DNA of 64,000 nt, taken from Pokkaliibacter plantistimulans (GTDB lineage: Bacteria > Pseudomonadota > Gammaproteobacteria > Pseudomonadales > Balneatricaceae). The stretch is from positions 1 to 64,000 of the forward strand of contig NZ_LAPT01000109.1 of NCBI RefSeq assembly GCF_003194385.1. The letters run 5' to 3'. The position numbers and the translations under genes were made by a program. Position 1 is the first letter of the stretch. Each line of letters begins with the position of its first letter. Positions 28,125 through 36,749 of the stretch are shown here, piece after piece. Under the pieces are notes generated by a model. That model was given only the letters and a program-made list of their open reading frames with translations, did no database searches and was not told where the DNA came from.

Positions 28125-28354
28125 CTCACTTCTCTTCTGACCTGCCCTTTGTTTTTCTCTGCTCCACTTCACTACTCCCTGCCTCTTTCGCCAACGACAC
28201 CCAGCTGCGATTCGCTGACTGTCATCTGACTTATCTAATGTATGCCTGATGAATCTCGCAGCGCGCATCATGGCCAGGACAATTCAAATACGTTCATGAA
28301 GAGAACAAAAAGCAGCAAAACATTTTCATGATTTTTCACTTGCCGGGATCAAAG

Positions 28355-28406
28355 ACGAACACTATAGTTTCGTTAATTTTCTAATTTGTCACTTATCGAA
28401 CATTTA
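28355..28406 (+). promoter_or_regulatory. glpD control region with GlpR-like sites
   Basis: ACGAA and TTCGT (28355-28373) form an inverted repeat, and TATCGAACATTTA (28394-28406) fits the right half of the E. coli GlpR operator; it lies 11 nt before the glpD ATG. The rest of the 337-bp glpR-glpD gap shows no gene. Confidence 0.45.
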
Positions 28407-28417
28407 ACGAGGTAAGT

Positions 28418-29965
28418 ATGAGCCAGGGCAACACTGATCAAGCCACTCCCATGTACGATCTCTTTGTCATCGGTGGCGGGGTGAACGGTGTCGGTATCGC
28501 CAACGATGCAGCAGGCCGTGGTCTGCGAGTCATGCTGGCGGAGCAACGCGACCTGGCCAGCGCCACCTCCTCCTCTTCCAGTAAGCTGATCCACGGTGGT
28601 CTGCGCTATCTGGAATACTACGAATTCCGTCTGGTCAAAGAAGCGCTGAAAGAACGTGAGGTGCTGCTGAACAAGGCTCCGCACATCGTCTGGCCTTTGC
28701 GCTTCCGCCTGCCACATCGCCCGCACCTGCGTCCGGCCTGGATGATTCGTGCAGGCCTGTTCCTCTATGACAACCTCAGCAAACGTACGACGCTGCCCGC
28801 TGCCAGCAGCCTGCGCTTCGGTGCCAACAGTGCATTGAATGCCGAGATCACCAAGGGTTTCGAGTATTCGGACTGCTGGGTCGATGACGCCCGTCTGGTG
28901 GTGCTCAATGCCATGCAGGCTCGCGAGCTGGGTGCAGTCATCAAGACCCGCACCAGCTGTGTCAATGCCAAACGTGACGGTAGCCACTGGGTCGTCACAC
29001 TGCAGGAAGAAGGTAGCGCTGAAAGCTACGATGTGCGCGCCAAGGCACTGGTCAACGCGGCGGGCCCCTGGGTGTCATCCTTCTTCGACACCGCACTCAA
29101 GCGCAAGTCGCCGAAGAACATTCGTCTGGTACAGGGTAGTCACATGGTGGTACCACGTATTCATGAGGAGAAAGCAGCCTATATTCTGCAAAACGACGAC
29201 AAGCGCATTGTTTTCGTCATTCCCTACATGGACAAGTACTCGCTGATCGGCACTACCGATCTGGAATACAAAGGCGACCCCTATAAGGTCCATATGACTG
29301 AAGACGAGATCAGCTACCTGATTGATGTATCCAACAAACACTTCCGTCAGCAAATCAAACGCGATGATGTGGTATGGACCTACGCCGGTGTACGTCCTCT
29401 GCTGGATGACGAGGCGAATAACCCCTCAGCAGTCACCCGTGATTACACCTTTGAAGTGGAAGATGCCAACGGTGTAGCGCCACTGGTGTCTATTTTTGGC
29501 GGCAAGATCACCACCTATCGCAAGCTGTCAGAAGCAGCGGTCAACCGCCTGCAGGATTATTTCCCTCATATGCATGCACCCTGGACGGCAGGCAGCATTT
29601 TGCCCGGCGGTGAATTCCGTGATCACGCCAGCTTCTTGACCTACCTGAAAGACGGCTACCCGTGGGCACCGGAAGCCATGCTGCAGCGCTTTGTTCGCAG
29701 CTACGGCACACTGGCGCGCAGCATTCTGGGCAATGCCCAGTCAGTGAATGATCTGGGCAAGCACTTCGGTGCTGATCTTTATCAGGCCGAGGTGGATTAC
29801 CTGATCGAACAGGAATGGGCAGTCCAGGCAGAAGATATTCTCTGGCGTCGCAGCAAACTCGGTCTGGCGCTGGACAGCAGCCAGCAGGCGGCACTGCGTG
29901 ACTACCTCAACGGTGATGGCAAAGCCAGTCATCTCTACGCCGTTGCCAATGCAGCTAACCACTGA
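28418..29965 (+). CDS. glpD: aerobic glycerol-3-phosphate dehydrogenase
   Basis: 515 residues. N-terminal FAD Rossmann motif VIGGGVNGVGIANDAAGRG, the SSSSSKLIHGGLRYLE region, GTTDLEY and FGGKITTYRKL are family hallmarks. It oxidises glycerol 3-phosphate to dihydroxyacetone phosphate and reduces quinone at the inner membrane. GAGG lies 5-6 nt before the ATG. It follows glpR and ends at a strong terminator. Confidence 0.96.
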   Translation: MSQGNTDQATPMYDLFVIGGGVNGVGIANDAAGRGLRVMLAEQRDLASATSSSSSKLIHGGLRYLEYYEFRLVKEALKEREVLLNKAPHIVWPLRFRLPHRPHLRPAWMIRAGLFLYDNLSKRTTLPAASSLRFGANSALNAEITKGFEYSDCWVDDARLVVLNAMQARELGAVIKTRTSCVNAKRDGSHWVVTLQEEGSAESYDVRAKALVNAAGPWVSSFFDTALKRKSPKNIRLVQGSHMVVPRIHEEKAAYILQNDDKRIVFVIPYMDKYSLIGTTDLEYKGDPYKVHMTEDEISYLIDVSNKHFRQQIKRDDVVWTYAGVRPLLDDEANNPSAVTRDYTFEVEDANGVAPLVSIFGGKITTYRKLSEAAVNRLQDYFPHMHAPWTAGSILPGGEFRDHASFLTYLKDGYPWAPEAMLQRFVRSYGTLARSILGNAQSVNDLGKHFGADLYQAEVDYLIEQEWAVQAEDILWRRSKLGLALDSSQQAALRDYLNGDGKASHLYAVANAANH

Positions 29966-30051
29966 GGAGAGCATCACCCTTTTATTCATGTCATTCCCTG
30001 TTGTTGCCCTGTGTTCATATAGCTGAGCGTTGATGTGTGAGCACTTCCCTT

Positions 30052-30077
30052 GGCCCTCCTTGTTGAGGGCCTTTTTT
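30052..30077 (+). terminator. strong terminator after glpD
   Basis: GGCCCTC/GAGGGCC (7 bp, 6-nt loop) directly followed by six T. Confidence 0.88.
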
Positions 30078-30202
30078 CGTCTGCAAAAACGTCTCCCGGT
30101 GCCTCCTCGTCCTCCCGGACACTGACCACCTAAAGCCTTCATCTGTGCTAACGTAACCGGCTTGTGACCAGATCAGATCGACCGCCACAACAGGGAATGC
30201 CC

Positions 30203-30937
30203 ATGTCCACTACGCTGCTTGCTGACCTCAACCAACGTGATGCAGAACACATCCAGCTCGTTGCCCTCTGGCGGCAGGAACCGGTGCTGGAAAAGGTGGG
30301 TGAATTACGAGTGCCTGATTCCCTGCAGGCTGCCTATCAGCAGCAGTGCAAAGCGCTGACGATCAATGAGCCTGTGTGTGTACTCGCTGCGTTACCCAAG
30401 GCAGACCCTTCAGGTGCTGCGAGCCATCGTCTGCTGACCTATCTCGAGTCAGACTACGCCACCATCATGACCCTGCGTCGTGCTGGTCAGCGCCACATGC
30501 TGATCGCAGCAACCTGCATGGTGATGGATGTGCACCATCAGCAGTTTCTGTTCCAGCAGCGCTCCAGCAAAAATCACCTGTACCCGGGTTATCTGTCCGT
30601 ATTCGGCGGCGGCATCCACCCTCAACAGGATGGCGCTCAGGCAAGCCAGGGGGCTTTGCGTGAGCTGCAGGAAGAAAGCGGCCACAACGGGCACATCCCG
30701 CCTTCCGCCTGGTGGTGCCTGACTCAGGAACCCGATAACGGTGCAGTGCAGCTCACCTGCATGCCGACCTACATCAACATCAGCGAACACCCGCAGTTTG
30801 ATGAAGCCGAAGGCAAGGTGGTCAGACTGGATTGGCATGCCTTGCAACAGGAACGTCAGCAGCCACAGCAACACTGGACGCCTCTGGCACGTCTGCTGGT
30901 AGAGGCTTGGTTTCGCATTGGCGAGCAGCAAGGCTGA
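30203..30937 (+). CDS. Nudix-fold hydrolase with a degenerate Nudix box
   Basis: 244 residues. The middle and C-terminal half carries a Nudix fold with GGGIHPQQDG...RELQEESGH, i.e. the R-E-x2-E-E-x-G core is intact, while the upstream Glu of G-x5-E-x7-REUxEE is not in the expected place. The roughly 110-residue N-terminal part (ending near MTLRRAGQRHM) is unassigned and may set substrate choice. ATG 30203 has AGGGA 6 nt upstream. Substrate unknown. Confidence 0.75.
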   Translation: MSTTLLADLNQRDAEHIQLVALWRQEPVLEKVGELRVPDSLQAAYQQQCKALTINEPVCVLAALPKADPSGAASHRLLTYLESDYATIMTLRRAGQRHMLIAATCMVMDVHHQQFLFQQRSSKNHLYPGYLSVFGGGIHPQQDGAQASQGALRELQEESGHNGHIPPSAWWCLTQEPDNGAVQLTCMPTYINISEHPQFDEAEGKVVRLDWHALQQERQQPQQHWTPLARLLVEAWFRIGEQQG

Positions 30938-30999
30938 CGACCTGAATCTCCCCGTCAACTGCGCTAAACTGCTGCCTTTCCCCCGATGAGGCTCTGCTC

Positions 31000-31203
31000 G
31001 TGCGTTTAGCGGAAATGGAAAATCTGACGTTGAATATCGGCCTGACGGTGTTCGCCTGCTTTGTATTCTTCATCATTTATGATCTGGCGAAGAAATCAAA
31101 AGCGGGCAAGTTCGGTACGCTCATCCTGTTTTTGACGCTGGGGCTTGGTCTGTTTGCCTTTCTTATCAAGGAAGTCATCGTCCATCTGATGGAAAAGAGC
31201 TAA
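31000..31203 (+). CDS. DUF2788 two-helix membrane protein
   Basis: 67 residues: two hydrophobic helices (about 12-28 and 39-58) around the conserved DLAKKSKAGKFGT loop that defines DUF2788, found in pseudomonads and relatives with unknown function. GTG 31000 has GAGG 9 nt upstream; ATG 31015 is a possible alternative. The next gene begins immediately after its stop. Confidence 0.8.
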   Translation: MRLAEMENLTLNIGLTVFACFVFFIIYDLAKKSKAGKFGTLILFLTLGLGLFAFLIKEVIVHLMEKS

Positions 31204-32967
31204 GTGCCGACGCCTCCCATGAACACGCCTACGCTTGATCGCGCCTCGCTCGATGACCCGCTCTACTACCTGCACAATGCCCGCACCGTACTGCAGTGGG
31301 TGCTGACGCATCACGGTGATTTACTGCACCCGGATGAAGCCCGCCAGCTGGAGGCATTCCTTCAGCTGCCGACGCAGGCTCAGGCGCTGCTGATGCGGAT
31401 GGTGATGCGCAAGGGTGAACTGTTTCGCACCAGCAAACTGAACTACAGCGAAGTTACCGATATGCCGGCTGCCGCACAGGCACTGGCCGAGGCCCGGTTC
31501 CTAGAGCTACGGCCTGAAATCACCCTCAGCGAACTGTGCCAGCTGCTGACCAAAGCCGAGTTAGTACAACTCTGCCAGTATCAGCTGCCTGACATCGCCG
31601 TGCCGCGTGCGGCAGTGAAAGAGCAGATCATCGACATACTGCGGCCCCTCGCACACCCTGACGAGGACGAGGAACCAGCATCACCTCGGCGAATGACCTA
31701 TCAGGGCTGGTGGCCAGAGGCTTACGATCAGCTCTGGCAGCTGTCCTGTATGGCGCTGTTCGATCTGGTCCGGCTGCTGTTTTTCGGTAATCTGCGCCAG
31801 GACTGGTCAGAGTTCGTACTGACCGAGCTGGGTCACCAGCGCTATGAAAGGGTGGACTTCACCCCGTCTTCACGCGCATTTCAGACCAGACAACAGGTCG
31901 ACATCTATCTGTACCTGCATCAATGCCGCGAGCAGCTGGAGAGCCGTGAGGTGGTGCTGGCAGAACTGCTCGAAACAGTCCCCGCCGCGCTGGATAACCC
32001 CTGGCTGGAGAGCCGCCGGGCGCGCCTGCTGTTCAGCATCGGGAGACAGGCTGAACGTGAGCAGCAGCAGGCGCTGGCACTGCGTTGTTATGAACAGAGC
32101 GGTCACCGGGAAGCGGCAATCCGCACGCTGCGTTTGCTGGAGAAATCTGCAACGCCGATGGAGGTCTATCAGCGCGCCGAAGCGGCTCTGCAAAGCGCCA
32201 CTCACGCCGATGAACAGGTCTATCTCTATCGCATTCTCAAGCGGGTGGCGAAAAAGGCCGGTCAGCCCCTGCGGCTACCACCGGCCCCCGCCGACATTCC
32301 ACTGCAGTACATCAGCGTACCTTATCCCACTGGCAGCACGGTGGAGCTGGCAAGCGCCGCCTACTTCCATCATCAGGGTCAGCAGCGAGGCACATCGACC
32401 CATGCTTTCTACGTGGAAAACACCCTGTTCAACGGCCTCTTTGCCCTGCTGTGCTGGCCTGCCCTGTTTGCCCCATTGCCCGGCGCGTTTTTCCACCCCT
32501 TTCAGTCTGCCGCCGCCGATTTACTGCGCGATGACTTCGTCAGCCGCCGTCAGATGCTGTTTGATGAGTGTCTGCACAAGCTGGACGACGGCAGTTACCG
32601 CCAGCAGATTCAGCATTACTGGCAGCTGAAACAAGGTATCACTACCCCTTTTACCTACTGGCCTGCACTGGAGCAGCCGCTGTTGCAGCTGGCCCTGCAA
32701 CACCTTCCTGCAGCGCAGCTGAAGGCCATCTTCCTGCGCCTGCTGCAAGACATCAAACAACACCGTAGCGGCTTTCCCGACCTGATTTGTTTTGATGCGG
32801 ACGGCCATGTCCGCCTGATCGAAGTAAAAGGCCCCGGCGACCGCCTGCAGGATCATCAGCGGTTATGGCTGGAGTACTTTATTGAACTGGGCATGGATGT
32901 CAGTGTCTGCCACGTCAGCTGGCTTGATAACAGCAACGCCGCACCGGACGAGACTGCCTTATGCTGA
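31204..32967 (+). CDS. FAN1-type structure-specific nuclease (VRR-NUC)
   Basis: 587 residues. The N-terminal part (SLDDPLYYLHNARTVLQW; MVMRKGELFRTSKLNY) matches bacterial FAN1 and the C-terminal VRR-NUC domain has PD-(D/E)xK motifs P525-D526, E540-x-K542 (FPDLICF; LIEVKGPGD). FAN1 cuts flap and cross-linked DNA in interstrand-crosslink repair. The start may be GTG 31204, directly after the previous TAA, or ATG 31219. It overlaps the helicase gene by 7 nt. Confidence 0.88.
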   Translation: MPTPPMNTPTLDRASLDDPLYYLHNARTVLQWVLTHHGDLLHPDEARQLEAFLQLPTQAQALLMRMVMRKGELFRTSKLNYSEVTDMPAAAQALAEARFLELRPEITLSELCQLLTKAELVQLCQYQLPDIAVPRAAVKEQIIDILRPLAHPDEDEEPASPRRMTYQGWWPEAYDQLWQLSCMALFDLVRLLFFGNLRQDWSEFVLTELGHQRYERVDFTPSSRAFQTRQQVDIYLYLHQCREQLESREVVLAELLETVPAALDNPWLESRRARLLFSIGRQAEREQQQALALRCYEQSGHREAAIRTLRLLEKSATPMEVYQRAEAALQSATHADEQVYLYRILKRVAKKAGQPLRLPPAPADIPLQYISVPYPTGSTVELASAAYFHHQGQQRGTSTHAFYVENTLFNGLFALLCWPALFAPLPGAFFHPFQSAAADLLRDDFVSRRQMLFDECLHKLDDGSYRQQIQHYWQLKQGITTPFTYWPALEQPLLQLALQHLPAAQLKAIFLRLLQDIKQHRSGFPDLICFDADGHVRLIEVKGPGDRLQDHQRLWLEYFIELGMDVSVCHVSWLDNSNAAPDETALC

Positions 32968-35327
32968 AAGTGGCCGTCCGTACGCTCTGCGAGTTTGCTG
33001 CCCGCAGCGGTGATCTGAGCCATCGCTACACCCCGGCCCCCACTGCCGAAGAAGGTATGGCAGGGCACCGTCTGGTGCAGTCGCGACGCACCCTCGACTA
33101 TCAGGCGGAATTGTTGCTAGAAGGCGAATGCAGTGGTTTATTGCTGTCCGGTCGCGCTGACGGCTACCTGCCTTACAAGCACATTCTGGAAGAGATCAAA
33201 ACCCATCGCGGTGATGTGGCACGTATCGGCCCGGCCCAGCGGACCTTGCACTGGGCACAGCTGAAGGTCTACGGCGCCCTGCTGTGTGCCCGCGACAACC
33301 TGAAGTCCGTCACCCTGCGACTGGTGTATTTCGACATCGTCAACGACAAGGAGACCAGGCTGCAGGAGCAGCATGACCGCGAAGGGTTGTGGCACCACCT
33401 TGAAGCGCTGTGTCAGCGCTTCCGCTACTGGGCAGAGCAGGAGCAACACCACCGCGAACTGCGTGACAGTTCACTGCTGAGCCTGAGCTTCCCCTATGCG
33501 CAGTTTCGTCAGGGTCAACGCCAGCTGGCCGAGAACGTTTACAAGACGGTCTACACCGGCAAGACCCTGATGCTGCAAGCGCCCACCGGGATTGGCAAGA
33601 CGCTGGGCGTACTCTACCCGGCCCTCACCGCCATGCCGCGCAAGGCACTGGACAGGCTGTTTTTTCTCACCGCCCGTAATACCGGCAAACAACTGGCGGT
33701 CGATGCCGCTCGGCAGTTACTCAGGGCGCAGACCGAGCCGTTGCCGCTGCGCATTGTGGAGTTGTCCGCCAAAGACAACGCCTGCGAACATCCAACACTG
33801 GCGTGCAGTGGTGAATCCTGCCCACTGGCAAAGGGATTTTTCGACCGCCTTGCCGATGCCCGTGCCGAAGCGGTGCAGTCAGGCGTGCTGGACAAGGCCA
33901 GCCTGCGCCGTATCGCCCTTGGTCACGACATCTGCCCCTACTTTCTGGCACAGGAAATGGCGCGCTGGTGCGACGTGGTGATTGCCGACGTCAACCAGTA
34001 TTTTGATCAGCAGGCCATGCTCTATAGCCTGACGCTGCAAAACGACTGGCAGGTGGTCACCCTGATTGATGAAGCCCACAACCTGATCAACCGCGCCCGG
34101 GGCATGTACAGCGCTGAACTGCATCAGGCGCGTCTGAAACAGCTGAAAAAGCAGCTGCCTGCTGATCTGAAGAAACCGTTGGAGCAGCTGCAGCGTAAAT
34201 GGCGGGAACTGATCAGGAGCGAACTGGAACCACCGCAGCCGGATGCTGAAGAACCCGCAGTTGCTGTCGATGAAACATTTACGCTGGCGACACCGGCAGC
34301 TGAGCGTACCCGTCCGGAGACAAACCAACGGCAGCGCAAAGGCGAAGATCTCGGTCAGATCTATCTGCAACAACGCCCCCTGCTGCTCGATGGCGCACTG
34401 GCGCGCCTGATCAGCGCCATCATTGATTACCTGACGGATCACCCCGCCGATGCGGTACTGCAGGAGTTGCTGTTTGAGTGCATCGGCTATCAGCGTCTGG
34501 CTGAGACCTACGGTGATCACTCGGTGGCCGGGCTCAGTCAGGAACAGAAAGGCAAAGCCGTGACGGGCATTCATAATCTGATCCCGGCGGACTTTCTCGC
34601 TCCCCGCTTTATCACCAGCCATGCCACCGTGCTGTTTTCGGCGACGCTGGCGCCCGCGGCCTATTATCGCGATCTGCTGGGACTGCCAGACAACAGCCTC
34701 TGGCTTGATACCGACAGCCCCTTCCGCGCCGAGCAGCTGCAGGTCAGACTGGTCAACCGTATCAGCACCCGCTACAAGGACAGACAACAGTCGATCCGCC
34801 CCATGGTGGCCCGCATTCTGCAGCAGTATCGGCAGGCGCCGGGCAACTATCTGGTCTATCTCAGCAGCTTTGCCTATCTCAATGCGGTGTATGATGCGCT
34901 GAAAAAGGAAGCAGGTGAGATTCACCTCAACCGCCAGCAACCGGGCATGAGCGACAGCGAACGTCAGGCCTTTATTGACAGCTTTCAGGAAGACCGCCAG
35001 CAGATCGGATTCGCCGTACTGGGCGGCGTGTTTGCCGAAGGGATCGACTTGCCGGGGCAGCGCCTGATCGGCGTCTTTGTCGCCACTCTTGGCCTGCCGC
35101 CCTATGACCACTACCATGAGCTGCTGCAACAGCGGATGCAGCAGCGCTTCGAGCGTGGCTACGACTACACCTATCTCTACCCCGGTATGCAGAAAGTGAT
35201 TCAGGCAGCAGGGAGAGTCATCCGTACCACTGAGGACACAGGTGTAGTGGAACTGATCGATGATCGCTTTGTCCGAGCGGAGGTCAGGCAACTTTTGCCG
35301 GGCTGGTGGCAGCCGCAGCGCGTGTAA
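32961..35327 (+). CDS. XPD/DinG-like helicase with N-terminal nuclease-like domain
   Basis: 788 residues. N-terminal (1-165) Cas4/RecB-like PD-(D/E)xK pattern: GRADG (D67) and LEEIKTH (E78-x-K80). Walker A APTGIGKT at 207-214, four cysteines spaced as an XPD 4Fe-4S cluster (C275, C282, C287, C325), DEAH at 370-373, and motifs IV-VI near the C-terminus (GVFAEGIDLPG, QAAGRVIRT). This is a superfamily 2 5'-3' DNA helicase. The ATG overlaps the FAN1 stop, so the two are co-translated and probably process the same DNA lesions. Confidence 0.88.
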   Translation: MLKVAVRTLCEFAARSGDLSHRYTPAPTAEEGMAGHRLVQSRRTLDYQAELLLEGECSGLLLSGRADGYLPYKHILEEIKTHRGDVARIGPAQRTLHWAQLKVYGALLCARDNLKSVTLRLVYFDIVNDKETRLQEQHDREGLWHHLEALCQRFRYWAEQEQHHRELRDSSLLSLSFPYAQFRQGQRQLAENVYKTVYTGKTLMLQAPTGIGKTLGVLYPALTAMPRKALDRLFFLTARNTGKQLAVDAARQLLRAQTEPLPLRIVELSAKDNACEHPTLACSGESCPLAKGFFDRLADARAEAVQSGVLDKASLRRIALGHDICPYFLAQEMARWCDVVIADVNQYFDQQAMLYSLTLQNDWQVVTLIDEAHNLINRARGMYSAELHQARLKQLKKQLPADLKKPLEQLQRKWRELIRSELEPPQPDAEEPAVAVDETFTLATPAAERTRPETNQRQRKGEDLGQIYLQQRPLLLDGALARLISAIIDYLTDHPADAVLQELLFECIGYQRLAETYGDHSVAGLSQEQKGKAVTGIHNLIPADFLAPRFITSHATVLFSATLAPAAYYRDLLGLPDNSLWLDTDSPFRAEQLQVRLVNRISTRYKDRQQSIRPMVARILQQYRQAPGNYLVYLSSFAYLNAVYDALKKEAGEIHLNRQQPGMSDSERQAFIDSFQEDRQQIGFAVLGGVFAEGIDLPGQRLIGVFVATLGLPPYDHYHELLQQRMQQRFERGYDYTYLYPGMQKVIQAAGRVIRTTEDTGVVELIDDRFVRAEVRQLLPGWWQPQRV

Positions 35328-35351
35328 CCACCGGACTGCATAGCCACCAGA

Positions 35352-35383
35352 GAGCGTAGCTACCAGAGAAGATAGTTACGCTC
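35352..35383 (+). terminator. stem-loop after the helicase gene
   Basis: GAGCGTAGCTA pairs with TAGTTACGCTC (11 bp with one G-T wobble, 10-nt loop). No T tract follows, so termination is uncertain. Confidence 0.4.
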
Positions 35384-35441
35384 CTGCAGGCTCAACCCGC
35401 CTGCCCCCTAACCTGATGAATTAACTGGACGATGTAACGCA

Positions 35442-36002
35442 ATGAGTACTTCAACCGACCTCTGTAGCAGCGACCAGGCGCAGCTGAAAGCCCTCACTCA
35501 TCAGTGGCTGCATGAACTGGGTATTGATGCCGCCCTGATAGACAGCCGCCCGCTGCCCTTTTTTGCCGAAGCGACAGAACTGGTGATTGCCGAAACCAAC
35601 GAGCAGGGGCGCGAATTTCAGCTGACGCCACACGCGGCGCAGGCCTGGCAGACGATGAAAGCGGCGGCCGCCACAGACGACGTCAGCCTGCTGATGGTGT
35701 CAGCCTATCGCAGCGTCGACTATCAGATGGACCTCATCCGCCGTAAACAGAGCCGCGGAGTCGCTGCCGACGACATCCTCACCGTACTGGCTCCTCCCGG
35801 TTGCAGTGAGCATCACACCGGACGGGCCATCGACATCAATACGCCGGACTGCGACCCGGCCAGTGAAGACTTTGCCGCTACTCAGGCATTCAGCTGGCTG
35901 CAGCACCATGCTGCCGAGTACGGCTTCCGCCTGTCCTTCCCCCCTGACAACCCCTGGGGATACGTCTACGAGCCCTGGCACTGGTGCTGGCATCCGGCAT
36001 GA
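35442..36002 (+). CDS. M15B-type D-Ala-D-Ala carboxypeptidase (VanY-like)
   Basis: 186 residues. Zinc motifs SEHHTGRAIDI (SxHxxGxAxD) and EPWHWCWH (ExxH) are complete, as in LAS metallopeptidases that cut peptidoglycan stem peptides. No signal peptide is evident, so it would be cytoplasmic or exported by another route; a muropeptide-recycling role is an alternative to wall trimming. The ribosome-binding site is weak. It is not clearly in an operon. Confidence 0.8.
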   Translation: MSTSTDLCSSDQAQLKALTHQWLHELGIDAALIDSRPLPFFAEATELVIAETNEQGREFQLTPHAAQAWQTMKAAAATDDVSLLMVSAYRSVDYQMDLIRRKQSRGVAADDILTVLAPPGCSEHHTGRAIDINTPDCDPASEDFAATQAFSWLQHHAAEYGFRLSFPPDNPWGYVYEPWHWCWHPA

Positions 36003-36095
36003 CCTCTTGTCGACATGATCACGGCAGATCGGTGTCTGCCTCAGCCATCTGTGCCATAATCAGCCCATTTTGCGAGTAAAAGACCGGAACAGTTC

Positions 36096-36560
36096 ATGGA
36101 AAACAACAGTGACAATAACTCTGATAAACAGACTGTCAGTTTCAGTGCCCTGGATACCCTTGTTGGCTACAAGATTCGTCGCGCTCAGCTCAATTACTTC
36201 AATCACTTCCAGGCAACGTTCGCCGAAGATGGCGTCAGCCCCGGCCAGTTTGGCGTGCTGTCTATCGTGGCGGAAAATCCGGGTCTGACCCAGACCGCCG
36301 TGGCGCAGGCGCTCGGTAATGACCGCTCGGCGATGGTGGCGGTGGTGGACAGGTTTGAAAAGGATGGGCTGATCGAACGTCGCCCGGTGGAGAATGATCG
36401 TCGCTCCTATGCGCTCTACCTGACTGACGCGGGTACCGACTACTACGCCAGCCTGTATGCTAAGGCGCGGGAGCATGAGGCACGCTTCGATGCCATCATG
36501 ACTCCCGAGGAAAAGGGCTGGCTGCTGGATATCCTGCAGCGACTGGCCGACGTATCCTGA
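36096..36560 (+). CDS. MarR-family transcriptional regulator
   Basis: 154 residues: winged HTH (LTQTAVAQALGNDRSAMVAVVDRFEKDGLIERRPVENDRRSYALYLT) with the D-x-R-S wing motif (NDRRSYAL). MarR proteins with convergent or adjacent tannase and aromatic-acid genes commonly respond to phenolic acids, so it may control the minus-strand tannase-transporter unit; this is inference. The ATG lies within a purine-rich but poor ribosome-binding site. Confidence 0.88.
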   Translation: MENNSDNNSDKQTVSFSALDTLVGYKIRRAQLNYFNHFQATFAEDGVSPGQFGVLSIVAENPGLTQTAVAQALGNDRSAMVAVVDRFEKDGLIERRPVENDRRSYALYLTDAGTDYYASLYAKAREHEARFDAIMTPEEKGWLLDILQRLADVS

Positions 36561-36663
36561 CCGTTGCAACAGCACTGGCTGTCACCTGTTGACCGACAAC
36601 CAGTGCCAGGCCTACACCACTCCCCAGCGCGCGACGCCGTGAATTATCCAGATGCTGACTCAT
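36496..36663 (-). pseudogene. signal-peptide-like short frame, possible gene remnant
   Basis: A 55-residue frame with an excellent ribosome-binding site (GAGGAAGG 3 nt before ATG 36663). It begins with a twin-arginine-like basic run (SRRRALGSGVGLALVVG) and an ASA signal-peptidase-like site, then continues antisense into the marR 3' end without further protein-like character. This looks like the 5' stub of a lost exported protein that once followed tannase, or a real small peptide. Confidence 0.35.
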
Positions 36664-36749
36664 GTACCTTCCTCTTGTTGTTTTGTATATAAGCGGCAGG
36701 GAACGTCCAGTCGTCGCGCCCCGCCTGATGAACTGAAGATGTGTGGGCA

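Noticed and set aside
33879-35291. 470-codon minus frame opposite the helicase gene
   Set aside because: Shadow of the XPD-like helicase; no ribosome-binding site or family.
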